Positions 1 through 7,636 of a stretch of DNA of 21,693 nucleotides are shown here, piece by piece. Source of the stretch: a virus; IMG/VR virus record IMGVR_UViG_3300030118_000500, positions 1 to 21,693 of that record. One strand, written 5' to 3'. The notes under the pieces are model-generated. The model was given only the letters and a program-made list of their open reading frames with translations. It was not told where the DNA came from and did not search any database. The stretch's first letter is position 1, and each line of letters opens with the position of its first letter. Position numbers and translations under genes: made by a program.

Positions 1-2
1 GA

Positions 3-275
3 AATCCTAATAATACTAGTTCTTACTATGATGGTTATATAGCAGAAGTAATATGTGTAGATGGTTCAGCATCTTATACAGACGTAGGAGAATTTAAAAA
101 TTCTGTCTGGATTCCTAAACAATACACAGGCAGTTTTGGAAATAATGGATACAGGTTAACATTCTCAAATGCCAGTTCACTAGGTGCAGATTCTAGTGGT
201 AATAGTAATGATTTTACAGCAAACAACATGGGTGCAGACCATCAAGTTCTTGATAGTCCAACATTTGGGAGTTAA
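3..275 (+). CDS. LamG-like tail appendage protein, C-terminal part (5' truncated)
   Basis: An open frame enters from the left edge and stops at TAA 273-275, leaving 90 residues. They include YYDGYIAEVICVDG, which resembles the closing strands of a concanavalin-like/LamG jelly-roll domain. The tail FGNNGYRLTFSNASSLGADS followed by SNDFTANNMGADHQVLDSP is a pattern I recognise from marine phage appendage proteins. It probably belongs to a tail fibre or other virion surface protein. In relatives I remember, this tail continues directly into a segment resembling the start of the next gene (NFATWNPL); here a stop and a frame change separate them. The start lies outside the window. Confidence 0.75.
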   Translation, partial: NPNNTSSYYDGYIAEVICVDGSASYTDVGEFKNSVWIPKQYTGSFGNNGYRLTFSNASSLGADSSGNSNDFTANNMGADHQVLDSPTFGS

Positions 276-277
276 TT

Positions 278-2062
278 ATGGCAAGTAGTGGAAATTTTGC
301 AACATGGAATCCTTTAACTATAGGAAGTAGAGCTTCTTTAGCAGATGGTAATTTAACTATGAAAGGAACAAGTGTTGATTTAGTTGGAGTAACTTCAACT
401 ATAGGTATAACATCTGGTAAATGGTATTGGGAAATATATATTGCTAGAGGATATGATACATATATGTATGCAGGCATAAATTCTGGTTATGAAGGTGGTG
501 GATTTTATTCAGGATATGCTCATTTAAATGGTATGACGCCTGGTGCTATAAGAATAAGAAATAATGGTACTTTATCTGATTCTTCAAGTAGTGATGACCC
601 TGATAGATGGGGAACAATAACTCTTAATAGTACAAATGTTCAAACTTTTGATGATGGTGACATACTTATGTTTGCATTAGACTATGATAATAAAAAATTA
701 TGGATTGGTAAAAATGGAACATTTATGAACTCTGGAAATCCTGCTGGAGGTAGTAATCAACAAGCAAGTTGGGATGGAGATGTTCCTATAATTTATCCAT
801 GTGCTGAACCTTATTATACTAATAATAATGAAACAGCTAATTTTGGACAAGATAGTAGTTTTTCAAATAATAAAACAAGTGGTTCTGCAAATGCTTCAGA
901 TAGTAATGGTTTTGGTGATTTTTATTATACACCACCTACAGATTATTTAGCATTAACAACAGCTAATGTGCCTATATCAAATGACATAGACCCAGCACAG
1001 ACTGATGATAATATTCCAACAAAACAATTCAACACTATTCTTTATACTGGTATTGGTGGAACAAGTGCAAATAATGTAAGCGGAGTTGGATTTTCCCCTG
1101 ATCTCATATGGATTAAAAATAGAGAACAAAGTGCAAATTTTTCAAATTGTTTAGTAGATTCTTCAAGAGGTCGTGCAGGTGTTTTATATAGTCAAAGAAC
1201 TGATTCAGAAGCAACTTCAGCAGTAAATAGAGATATATCTTCTATTAATAGTGATGGTTTTACTATACAAGATACAAGTAATATAGATGGAAACCAAAGT
1301 GGAATAGGATATGTTGCTTGGTGTTGGAAATGTAATTCAGGGACAACCACGTCAGATGGTTCAGGAGATATAACAGTTACAAGACAAACAAATGATGTTG
1401 CAAAATTTAGTATATTAACTTATACAGGAAGTGGTTCTTCAGGAAACACAATAGCACATGGACTAGGAGTAAAACCTGCTATGACAATTATTAAACAAAG
1501 AAATTCTAGTAATGGGTGGAATGTATGGCATCAAGGAAACAATAATGGAGATTATGATTCTTTTGGAGAATTAAATAGTAATTCTGCTTGGTATCAAAAT
1601 CAAGGTTCTAATGGACCATACACAGCAGACCCAACGTCTAGTTTATTAACACTCTCAGCATATGGTCAAGTAAATGGAAGTGGTAATACTTATGTGGCGT
1701 ATGTTTGGGCAGATGTTGAAGGTATGCAAAAGTTTGGTTCATACACAGCTTCAGGTAATGAAGATGGACCATTTATCTATCTAGGGTTTAGACCTAGATT
1801 AATATTTATAAAAAATGCTGATACTGGTGGTAGAAGATGGACAGTTTTAGATAGTGCAAGAAATACTTCTAATCTTGTAGATTCAGTAATAAATTGGGAC
1901 GATGCTCAAGCAGAATATGATTCAAGTGCTAGAGGTGTAGATTTTTTATCAAATGGTTTTAAAATAAAAGGTAATGATACTGATACAAACCAATCTGGAA
2001 ATACAATGCTTTATGGAGCTTGGGGTGACGTGCCCTTTAAATATGGAAATACATTTGGATAA
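278..2062 (+). CDS. SPRY-domain tail appendage protein with three C-terminal repeats; candidate receptor-binding protein
   Basis: This 594-residue protein has no signal peptide or membrane segment and is rich in Asn, Ser, Gly and Thr. Residues 36-195 look like a SPRY/concanavalin-like domain: GKWYWEIYI at 47-55, GDILMFALDYDNKKLWIGKN at 127-146 and ANFGQD at 187-192. Three related modules of about 100 residues follow (about 251-350, 377-478 and 486-583). Each begins FxxxxYTG or similar, contains G(F/V)xPxLIxIKxR-like strands and ends in a GYVAWCW/TYVAYVW/TMLYGAW strand. This is typical of marine phage fibre proteins. The start is supported by GGGAG at 267-271, six bases before ATG 278. Its place between another appendage gene and a fibre-assembly-like gene supports a virion surface role; binding to the host is inferred. 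Confidence 0.8.
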   Translation: MASSGNFATWNPLTIGSRASLADGNLTMKGTSVDLVGVTSTIGITSGKWYWEIYIARGYDTYMYAGINSGYEGGGFYSGYAHLNGMTPGAIRIRNNGTLSDSSSSDDPDRWGTITLNSTNVQTFDDGDILMFALDYDNKKLWIGKNGTFMNSGNPAGGSNQQASWDGDVPIIYPCAEPYYTNNNETANFGQDSSFSNNKTSGSANASDSNGFGDFYYTPPTDYLALTTANVPISNDIDPAQTDDNIPTKQFNTILYTGIGGTSANNVSGVGFSPDLIWIKNREQSANFSNCLVDSSRGRAGVLYSQRTDSEATSAVNRDISSINSDGFTIQDTSNIDGNQSGIGYVAWCWKCNSGTTTSDGSGDITVTRQTNDVAKFSILTYTGSGSSGNTIAHGLGVKPAMTIIKQRNSSNGWNVWHQGNNNGDYDSFGELNSNSAWYQNQGSNGPYTADPTSSLLTLSAYGQVNGSGNTYVAYVWADVEGMQKFGSYTASGNEDGPFIYLGFRPRLIFIKNADTGGRRWTVLDSARNTSNLVDSVINWDDAQAEYDSSARGVDFLSNGFKIKGNDTDTNQSGNTMLYGAWGDVPFKYGNTFG

Positions 2063-2066
2063 TTTT

Positions 2067-2075
2067 AGGAGGTGA
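2067..2075 (+). promoter_or_regulatory. Near-perfect Shine-Dalgarno (AGGAGGTGA)
   Basis: AGGAGGTGA lies six bases before ATG 2082. It is the strongest ribosome binding site in the window, where most genes have weak or no SD and rely on overlapping stops and starts. It fixes the start of the fibre-assembly-like gene and predicts high translation. Confidence 0.75.
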
Positions 2076-2081
2076 AATAAT

Positions 2082-2723
2082 ATGTGGGGATATGTAAAAA
2101 ATAACAAAGTAGAGGAAATTATAAGATTTCCAAGAACATTTATAGATACAGATAATATAAAACACCCAAGAGCAATATTTAATACTTGGACTTGGGAACA
2201 ACTAAACTCAATAGGACTTTATGAAGTTGTAGATAGTGGTAAAAAAGCAGATAATAGATTTGAATATCAATCACAAGCTGAATACAGCTACAGCAGTAAG
2301 AATAAAAATATTACTACTAGCTACACGATTCATGAAAAAGCTATTGAAGATTCTGAAGCAAAAGATGATGATGGTAAAAATATTTTAGATGAAGATGGAA
2401 ACAAGATTATTAATTATGGATTAAAAACACAAGCTATAAATCAATGTAAAAGTCAAGCTAATCAATTAATATCAAGATTTAATTGGTTAGTAGAACGTAG
2501 TATTTATGATAGTAGCAAAGCTATACCTGATGAAATCAAAACTTACGTTTCTGCTATACGCAAAGACTGTGATGACATTGAAACTGCGATTACTAATGCA
2601 AGTAACATGACTGAGTTTAAAGCATTGTATACAGATGAACTAAATAGTGATGGTTCAGTTAAAACTGTAAATAGAATAAATAGGTGGACATCAGATTCTA
2701 CTGTAACCGATTACATAAGATAA
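2082..2723 (+). CDS. Tail-fibre-assembly-like / DUF4376-like protein
   Basis: The N-terminal 50 residues (MWGYVKNNKVEEIIRFPRTF, then FNTWTWEQLNSIGLYEVVD) match the short conserved head of small proteins that follow fibre genes in many marine phages. The C-terminal third (about 127-185) is helical, with NWLVERSIYDSSKAIPDEIK and later DIETAITNASNMTEFKALY, resembling the DUF4376 segment of tail-fibre-assembly proteins. It follows the SPRY appendage gene by 19 bases and has an almost perfect SD. A chaperone or adaptor role for the appendage is likely from family and position but not demonstrated. Confidence is high that the gene is real and moderate for the role. Confidence 0.72.
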   Translation: MWGYVKNNKVEEIIRFPRTFIDTDNIKHPRAIFNTWTWEQLNSIGLYEVVDSGKKADNRFEYQSQAEYSYSSKNKNITTSYTIHEKAIEDSEAKDDDGKNILDEDGNKIINYGLKTQAINQCKSQANQLISRFNWLVERSIYDSSKAIPDEIKTYVSAIRKDCDDIETAITNASNMTEFKALYTDELNSDGSVKTVNRINRWTSDSTVTDYIR

Positions 2724-2727
2724 TGTT

Positions 2728-4908
2728 ATGCTTAGTGAAATCCAGATTGTTGGAGGTATAAACAAACAGGTAACACCGACAGGTGCACAAGGTAAATGGA
2801 TTGATTGTGATAATGTTCGTTTTCGATACGGATATCCAGAAAAAATAGGTGGTTGGGAACAAATTACCTCTAGTAAATTAGTAGGTGTGGCTAGAGACAT
2901 GCACATTTGGAGTGACCTTACTGGTAAAAGATATATAGCTATAGGAACAAACAAAGGTTTGTTCATATATCATGATGGTTCAATGTATGATGTATCTCCA
3001 CTAGATACAAATATAACTTCTTGTACTTTAACTACTACAAATAATTCAGCTACTGTCACAGTTAACAAAGCCTCTCATGGATTAGAGGTAGGGGATTTAT
3101 TTTTATTTTCTAGTGTTACATTACCTGGTGGTAGCACTGGTTTTGTTGGTGCAGATTTTACACAAAACACCTTTGAGGTAATTACCAGAACTTCAGACAC
3201 TTTTACTGTGACAGCAGGTAAAGTTGAGTCAGGTTCTGGTTTTAGTGCTGGTGGCAGTGTTACTTTATCTCCTTATTTTAAAGTAGGAGATGCAGTGCAA
3301 GTTACTGGTTATGGTTTTGGTTCTGGGTTGTATGGTGGAACTAATCCATCTATTACAAGCACAACCTTAAATGGTGCTTTGCTTGATGATACTAATGGAA
3401 CTGGTGGTTCTGGAACAACTATAACTTTAACATCTGTATCTGGTTTTAGTAGTAGTGGAGGCACATTAAAAGTAGGAGGAGAATTAATAACATACACTGG
3501 TGTAGCAGGTAGTACAGTTACTGGCATATCAAGAGGAGCTTCTGGCTCTACTCGTTCTGCACATAGTGATGGTGCAGTTGTAGAGGAAGCATCTAATTTT
3601 ACAGGTTGGGGTGATGCCTCACCTACTGGAGAGGTTACGTTAGAGCCAGGTAATTGGTCACTGGATAATTTTGGTGAAATTTTAGTAGCTACTGTAAAAA
3701 ATAATAAAACTTTTCAATGGAATCCTAGTAGTAGTTCATCTTTGTCTACTAGAGCAACTGTCATATCAAATGCTCCTATTCAAAGTGTTATGACAGTAAT
3801 CTCAGATAGAGATAGACATTTAATCCATTTAGGAACAGAAACTACTATAGGCACATCTAGTCAAGACAAAATGTTTATACGTTTTTCTGACCAAGAAAAT
3901 TTTTCTGATTATACCCCCACTTCTACTAATACTAGTGGCACATTTAGATTAGATAGTGGAACAAAAATAGTAGGTGCAGTAAATGCTGGTAGTTACATAT
4001 TAATACTTACCGATACTTCTGCATATATTATGCAGTTTGTAGGACCACCTTTTACTTTTAGTATACGACAAGTTGGAGCAAACTGTGGTTTAATATCTCA
4101 ACATGGATTGGTTGCGGTAAATGGAGTTGTTTATTGGATGGGTCAAGCTGGTGGTTTTTATTTGTACGATGGTACTGTTAAAAAAATAGCATGTTCTGTT
4201 GAAGATTTTGTTTTTACTACTCAAGATACAGATGACTTAGGTTTAAACTTTGATGCTTCTGATGTTGTCTATGCTGGTTACAATTCTTTATTTAGTGAAA
4301 TTAATTGGTTTTATCCAAAAGCAGGATCTACACAAATAGATAGAGTAGTAAGTTATAACTATGCCGAGGGGTTGTGGACTATAGGCACATTACCAAGAAC
4401 TACTTATTACGATAAAACAATTTTTGATAATCCATATGCCACTGATTATGACACATCTGCTGTACCAAACTTTCCAATCATACAAGGAGTAACAAATACG
4501 AATGGTGCAACTACTCTATATGCACATGAAAAAGGTAATAATCAAGTTTTAGCAGATGGCACTCAATCAGCGATTATAGGGAGCATACAAAGTGGTGACT
4601 TTGAAGTAAGAGGTCAACAAAATAATATGAATGTTACTGGTGAGTTTTTTATGAAGATTAGTCGTTTTATACCAGACTTTAGAGCTTTAGTAGGGAACGC
4701 AAAAGTAACAATTAATTTAAAAGATTTTCCAAGTGATACAGAAGCTAGTAGTAGTTTAGGACCTTTTACAGTAAGCAATTCAACACAAAAGGTAGATACC
4801 AGAGCTAGAGCTAGAGCTTTAAATTTAAAAATAGAAAATGAAACAGTAAATGAAAACTGGAGATACGGAACTTTTAAAGCTGATGTTCAAGCGGATGGTA
4901 GAAGATAA
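2728..4908 (+). CDS. Large beta-rich tail nozzle / packaged-DNA stabilisation-type protein (P22 gp10-like role)
   Basis: A 726-residue protein. The N-terminus GGINKQVTPTGAQGKW, followed by DCDNVRFRYGYPEKIGGW (about 9-43), and the C-terminus ending WRYGTFKADVQADGRR are the conserved ends of podoviral stabilisation/tail-hub proteins, which plug the tail and keep packaged DNA inside. The middle has many YxxxxDGT-like, propeller-type strands (GGFYLYDGTVKK near 480). Residues 95-210 and 229-285 look like extra beta domains. The second (SGGTLKVGGELITYTG, then ISRGASGSTRSAHSDGAVV) is a portable module I have seen in other marine phage structural proteins. No SD precedes ATG 2728; the gene begins four bases after the previous stop, suggesting translational coupling. 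P22 gp10 is about 470 residues, so this version is enlarged. Confidence 0.75.
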   Translation: MLSEIQIVGGINKQVTPTGAQGKWIDCDNVRFRYGYPEKIGGWEQITSSKLVGVARDMHIWSDLTGKRYIAIGTNKGLFIYHDGSMYDVSPLDTNITSCTLTTTNNSATVTVNKASHGLEVGDLFLFSSVTLPGGSTGFVGADFTQNTFEVITRTSDTFTVTAGKVESGSGFSAGGSVTLSPYFKVGDAVQVTGYGFGSGLYGGTNPSITSTTLNGALLDDTNGTGGSGTTITLTSVSGFSSSGGTLKVGGELITYTGVAGSTVTGISRGASGSTRSAHSDGAVVEEASNFTGWGDASPTGEVTLEPGNWSLDNFGEILVATVKNNKTFQWNPSSSSSLSTRATVISNAPIQSVMTVISDRDRHLIHLGTETTIGTSSQDKMFIRFSDQENFSDYTPTSTNTSGTFRLDSGTKIVGAVNAGSYILILTDTSAYIMQFVGPPFTFSIRQVGANCGLISQHGLVAVNGVVYWMGQAGGFYLYDGTVKKIACSVEDFVFTTQDTDDLGLNFDASDVVYAGYNSLFSEINWFYPKAGSTQIDRVVSYNYAEGLWTIGTLPRTTYYDKTIFDNPYATDYDTSAVPNFPIIQGVTNTNGATTLYAHEKGNNQVLADGTQSAIIGSIQSGDFEVRGQQNNMNVTGEFFMKISRFIPDFRALVGNAKVTINLKDFPSDTEASSSLGPFTVSNSTQKVDTRARARALNLKIENETVNENWRYGTFKADVQADGRR

Positions 4909-4911
4909 TGT

Positions 4912-5256
4912 ATGGATGTCAAAAAGGTAATAAGTTTTGACAAAGGTGTAGTATGGAAAAGTGATCACACTTCAAACCCTTATGCAATTGTTTTAAAAGC
5001 AAAAAAAATATGGAAATTTACTAAAACAGAAAATCCTAAATCTTATGATTTTTTTGTTAAAATAATAAATGAAAACGCAGTAATATTTAAATGGGGATTA
5101 CAAAAACAAAAATCATTCAAAGTATTCTATCACAATGAATACTGTTATTTTTACTCTCCTAATGATACAATATATAGAGTTGTTATTAAAGAAGAAGAAA
5201 AAAAGAAAAAAGTAAAGAAACAGAAAAATAATAAAAAAAATAAAATGGTGTATTAA
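4912..5256 (+). CDS. Hypothetical protein with lysine-rich C-terminal tail
   Basis: This 114-residue protein is not recognised. Residues 1-91 are a mix of Lys and aromatic residues (KAKKIWKFTKTENPKSYDFF, then VFYHNEYCYFYSPNDTIYRV) and look like a small compact beta fold. Residues 93-112 are an almost pure charged tail, EEEKKKKVKK then QKNNKKNK, likely disordered and nucleic-acid or polyanion binding. ATG 4912 is chosen because the ATG four bases upstream opens a frame that closes after about ten codons. It lies three bases after the stabilisation gene, and its stop overlaps the next start by one base (TAATG), so it belongs to the same late operon. Confidence 0.6.
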   Translation: MDVKKVISFDKGVVWKSDHTSNPYAIVLKAKKIWKFTKTENPKSYDFFVKIINENAVIFKWGLQKQKSFKVFYHNEYCYFYSPNDTIYRVVIKEEEKKKKVKKQKNNKKNKMVY

Positions 5257-5549
5257 TGAATAAAAAAGACCCAATAAAAGGTACAGGCAAAAAACCAAAG
5301 GGAAGCGGTAGAAGATTGTATACTGATGAAAACCCAAAAGATACAGTACGAATAAAATTTGCAACACCTACTGATGCAAGAGAAACTGTTAAAAAAGTAA
5401 AAAAATTAAAAAAGCCTTTTGCAAGAAAGATACAGATATTAACAGTTATGGAACAAAGAGCAAAAGTTATGGGAAAATCTAAGGTAGTGGAAATAGCAAA
5501 AAAAGGTAAAGAGTCAATTAGAAGAGCAAAACAAAGGAGCACTGCATAA
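5256..5549 (+). CDS. Small highly basic conserved marine-phage protein
   Basis: A 97-residue protein with 22 Lys and 9 Arg against about 9 acidic residues. The N-terminus KKDPIKGTGKKPKGSGRRLY followed by TDENPKDTVRIKF is a pattern I recall from small uncharacterised proteins in marine phage structural regions. Residues 39-90 are a predicted basic helix (TVKKVKKLKKPFARKIQ). There are no cysteines or membrane segments. Binding to DNA, or a scaffold role in the virion, is plausible from charge and position only. The start overlaps the previous stop (TAATG) and the stop overlaps the next ATG, so it is tightly coupled to both neighbours. Confidence 0.65.
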   Translation: MNKKDPIKGTGKKPKGSGRRLYTDENPKDTVRIKFATPTDARETVKKVKKLKKPFARKIQILTVMEQRAKVMGKSKVVEIAKKGKESIRRAKQRSTA

Positions 5550-5713
5550 TGTCTAAAATTATTACTTTCATACCAGAGCCTAAAGAAGAGTATAATTTAG
5601 AAAATCAAAGATTGATAAATTTAGCGATTACACAAATTATAAATAAATTAAATACTTCTTATCAGCAAGAAATTAAAAACGAACAACAAGCATTTGAGTT
5701 TTTTTTATCATGA
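5549..5713 (+). CDS. 54-residue orphan protein
   Basis: This short frame fills the space between two confident genes with overlaps at both ends: TAATG at 5547-5551 and ATGA at 5710-5713. It encodes MSKIITFIPEPKEEYNLENQ and then a helix with ITQIINKLNTSYQQEIKNEQ, ending FEFFLS. The double overlap and lack of any other frame here support it being real. It has no recognisable domain. It may be a small structural helper because of its position. Confidence 0.55.
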   Translation: MSKIITFIPEPKEEYNLENQRLINLAITQIINKLNTSYQQEIKNEQQAFEFFLS

Positions 5714-6051
5714 CAATACAATATAAAAATGTTGGTTTTAATTTAACCACTACTGGTACAACTTCTGTTTTGACAGCACCTACTAATGGGAGATGTTTAG
5801 TAAAACAAATACAAGCACATAATGGTTCAACAGGAAATGTAAATTTATCAACGCAAGTAACTGATACGAGTGCTACAGCAACTTTTAGAATAGATAATGC
5901 ATCTATTGCAGCTAATACAACAAGACAAATAATATCGCAAACTTTAGTATTAGAAGAGGGTGATATTATAAAAATGACCGCTGGTACAGCAAACGAAATA
6001 CAAGGTATTATATCGTATGCTTTATTAGATAGGTCGCAAGAAAATGGTTAG
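5710..6051 (+). CDS. Small beta-sandwich virion protein (putative decoration or fibre protein)
   Basis: A 113-residue Thr/Asn/Ala-rich protein. It shows alternating hydrophobic strands (NVGFNLTTTGTTSVLTAPTN, CLVKQIQAHN, ATFRIDNASIAANTTRQII, LVLEEGDIIKMTAG) consistent with a small all-beta sandwich. Similar short proteins occur in marine phage structural regions, where I know them only as virion-associated or unknown. The ATG overlaps the stop of the upstream orphan, and its own stop lies eight bases inside the next gene, so it is translationally coupled. A capsid-decorating or fibre-base role is inferred. Confidence 0.6.
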   Translation: MTIQYKNVGFNLTTTGTTSVLTAPTNGRCLVKQIQAHNGSTGNVNLSTQVTDTSATATFRIDNASIAANTTRQIISQTLVLEEGDIIKMTAGTANEIQGIISYALLDRSQENG

Positions 6052-6613
6052 CAAACTTTCAGATTCTATTTTTTTATTAAAAAGTTTTGTCACAAAAGAT
6101 TGGGCAGACAACATTGTTCAATATGCTGATTTAGTTTGCAAACAAAAAGCAACAGTCTTAGGAGAAAAAAAACATATAAAAGATACTAAAGTCAGAGATG
6201 TTTTAACATATGGTTTTAGTGAAAATGTTGAACAAGATATGGTGTATTTAAATTATTTAGTAGATGTAATATCTAAAGCACTAGAAGAATACATGAAGTT
6301 TTTTACTTATATAAATCCTCGTATGCGTATGGACAGTGCTAACCTTTTAAAATATGAAGTTGGTAATTATTATAAAACACATATAGATGTTCATACCTCT
6401 GTAAACCGAATCGTTTCTGTAATTATTAATTTAAATCAAGAATACGAAGGCGGTGGTATAGTTTTTTATGAAAATAAAACGAGAGTGCCATATACAAAAT
6501 GTGACTTAAAAACTGGGGATTTGCTTATGTTTCCTAGCACTTTTCTATATCCACACAGTGTGCAACCCATAACTAAAGGTAATCGATATTCTATAGTTGC
6601 GTGGTTGAATTAA
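6044..6613 (+). CDS. 2-oxoglutarate/Fe(II)-dependent oxygenase, prolyl-4-hydroxylase type
   Basis: A 189-residue protein with the full active-site set of the 2OG-Fe(II) dioxygenase jelly roll. The iron ligands are H113 and D115 (YYKTHIDVH) and H171 (YPHSV), and the 2-oxoglutarate-binding R181 is ten residues further (GNRYSIVAWLN). GDLLMFPS at 158-165 is the usual strand before the distal His. The C-terminal half resembles P4H/phytanoyl-type hydroxylases; the N-terminal 80 residues are helical. These enzymes hydroxylate an unactivated carbon of a peptide side chain, nucleobase or small molecule, using O2 and 2-oxoglutarate and releasing CO2 and succinate. The phage substrate is unknown. It is the last gene before the promoter at 6621, and a SET methyltransferase and two glycosyltransferases lie 1.2-3.3 kb downstream. 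Confidence 0.88.
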   Translation: MVSKLSDSIFLLKSFVTKDWADNIVQYADLVCKQKATVLGEKKHIKDTKVRDVLTYGFSENVEQDMVYLNYLVDVISKALEEYMKFFTYINPRMRMDSANLLKYEVGNYYKTHIDVHTSVNRIVSVIINLNQEYEGGGIVFYENKTRVPYTKCDLKTGDLLMFPSTFLYPHSVQPITKGNRYSIVAWLN

Positions 6614-6620
6614 TATCTTG

Positions 6621-6650
6621 TTGACATTATGTGATATGATTTGATATAAT
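6621..6650 (+). promoter_or_regulatory. Strong sigma70-type promoter P1
   Basis: TTGACA at 6621-6626 and TATAAT at 6645-6650, separated by 18 bases, match both consensus hexamers perfectly. Transcription would begin around 6657, just before the ribosome binding site AAAGGAGAAA (6661-6670) and ATG 6678. It lies in the 64-base gap after the oxygenase gene and drives the 288-residue gene. Confidence 0.85.
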
Positions 6651-6677
6651 AAGTTATAACAAAGGAGAAAAATTAAA

Positions 6678-7544
6678 ATGACAAACAATTATTATTACAT
6701 TACAACTGGGCAGTTACAAAGAGTTGAACTTTATGATATAGCTAATGCTAAATCGCATTACTATACATCTGGTGGCAATAAAATGTATGTTTTGAGACAT
6801 TCATTTGAAGGTGATAATGGTACTGTTAGAGATTGGTATGTTAAAACTTTATCAAAAAATATAGATGTTGCAATTGAGAAAGCTAAAGAATGGGTAAAAG
6901 AAAATGGTGAAAAAAATCACGATTTAATTATTAATAGCGATTATCAAGAAGTAGACCCTAATGACACAATACCTCAATGGGTCAAAGATATTAAAAAAAG
7001 CAATGAAATAGAAAAGGATAAAACAAAAGAACGAGTAAAAAAGTGGAAAGCAGAGAGAGAAAAAAAACTGTTAGAGCAAGAGAAAAGAAATAAAAAGATT
7101 TTATTAGAGTTATCTCAATCTGAGTATGTGGGTCAACCTAAAGATAAATTAGAAAAAAAATTAACTATTAAATCGTGGTTTACAAAAGAAATTACACCTT
7201 ATTGTTATGGAGCTGATGATCATATGAATATTATTACTCTAGAAGATGAGGACAAAAATCAATATACATATTTTGGTAGTGCAAGTATTGGCACTGACCT
7301 TGAAAAAGATTATGAAACTAGAGATAAAAATAATAAGTTAATAAATTTTGTAGAGCCAAAAGATAGAGTGGGTAATACTTATACAATTAAATTTACTGTA
7401 AAAAAACATTCTTTATATACTCCTAAATTTGCTAGAATTTTTGAAAACCCACATTTTAAAGATAAGTACACAATAAATGATTACGGAGTAGATTTTAAAG
7501 GTGCAAAGCAAACTGTAATACAAAGACCTAAAGTAATAAATTAG
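6678..7544 (+). CDS. Moron-like accessory protein; coiled-coil linker and OB-fold-like C-terminal module
   Basis: A 288-residue protein of unknown function. Residues 36-75 (MYVLRHSFEG, RDWYVKTLSKNIDVAIEKAK) look like a small alpha/beta domain. Residues 103-145 are a highly charged Lys/Glu helix, probably coiled coil. Residues 146-288 start with SEYVGQPKDKLEKKLTIKSW and end with TVKKH...FKGAKQTVIQRPKV. I recall this pairing from uncharacterised phage and plasmid proteins with an OB-like beta barrel, which would suggest nucleic-acid binding; this rests on memory. About 25 residues are inserted between KKH (242-244) and FKGAKQT (273-279). It has a perfect promoter (6621), a good SD and two terminators, so it is transcribed independently of the virion genes, the usual layout of a moron (accessory) gene. 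Confidence 0.7.
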   Translation: MTNNYYYITTGQLQRVELYDIANAKSHYYTSGGNKMYVLRHSFEGDNGTVRDWYVKTLSKNIDVAIEKAKEWVKENGEKNHDLIINSDYQEVDPNDTIPQWVKDIKKSNEIEKDKTKERVKKWKAEREKKLLEQEKRNKKILLELSQSEYVGQPKDKLEKKLTIKSWFTKEITPYCYGADDHMNIITLEDEDKNQYTYFGSASIGTDLEKDYETRDKNNKLINFVEPKDRVGNTYTIKFTVKKHSLYTPKFARIFENPHFKDKYTINDYGVDFKGAKQTVIQRPKVIN

Positions 7545-7556
7545 GTCTTTTATTTT
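7522..7556 (+). terminator. Rho-independent terminator T1 overlapping the end of the moron gene
   Basis: AAAGACCTAA (7522-7531) pairs perfectly with TTAGGTCTTT (7541-7550) around a nine-base loop and runs into TATTTTTTAT. The stem begins inside the coding region and contains its TAG stop (7542-7544), so termination is built into the last codons of the gene. Confidence 0.82.
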
Positions 7557-7607
7557 TTATTATGTGTGATATTATTTAGTTGTTTTTATTCAAAAATTCT
7601 CCAATTC

Positions 7608-7635
7608 AACCCTAACTAATCAGTTAGGGTTTTTT
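7608..7635 (+). terminator. Rho-independent terminator T2
   Basis: AACCCTAACT (7608-7617) pairs perfectly with AGTTAGGGTT (7622-7631) around the tetraloop AATC and continues into a T run to 7635. The stem is more GC-rich than its surroundings. It stands 57 bases after T1 and directly before promoter P2, so the pair should block nearly all read-through. Confidence 0.9.
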
Positions 7636-7636
7636 G

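Noticed and set aside
5113-5542. Two overlapping minus-strand frames with very hydrophobic Phe/Leu-rich proteins
   Set aside because: They are antisense shadows of Lys-rich plus-strand genes (AAA/AAG read as TTT/CTT), lack an SD and break the one-strand gene layout.
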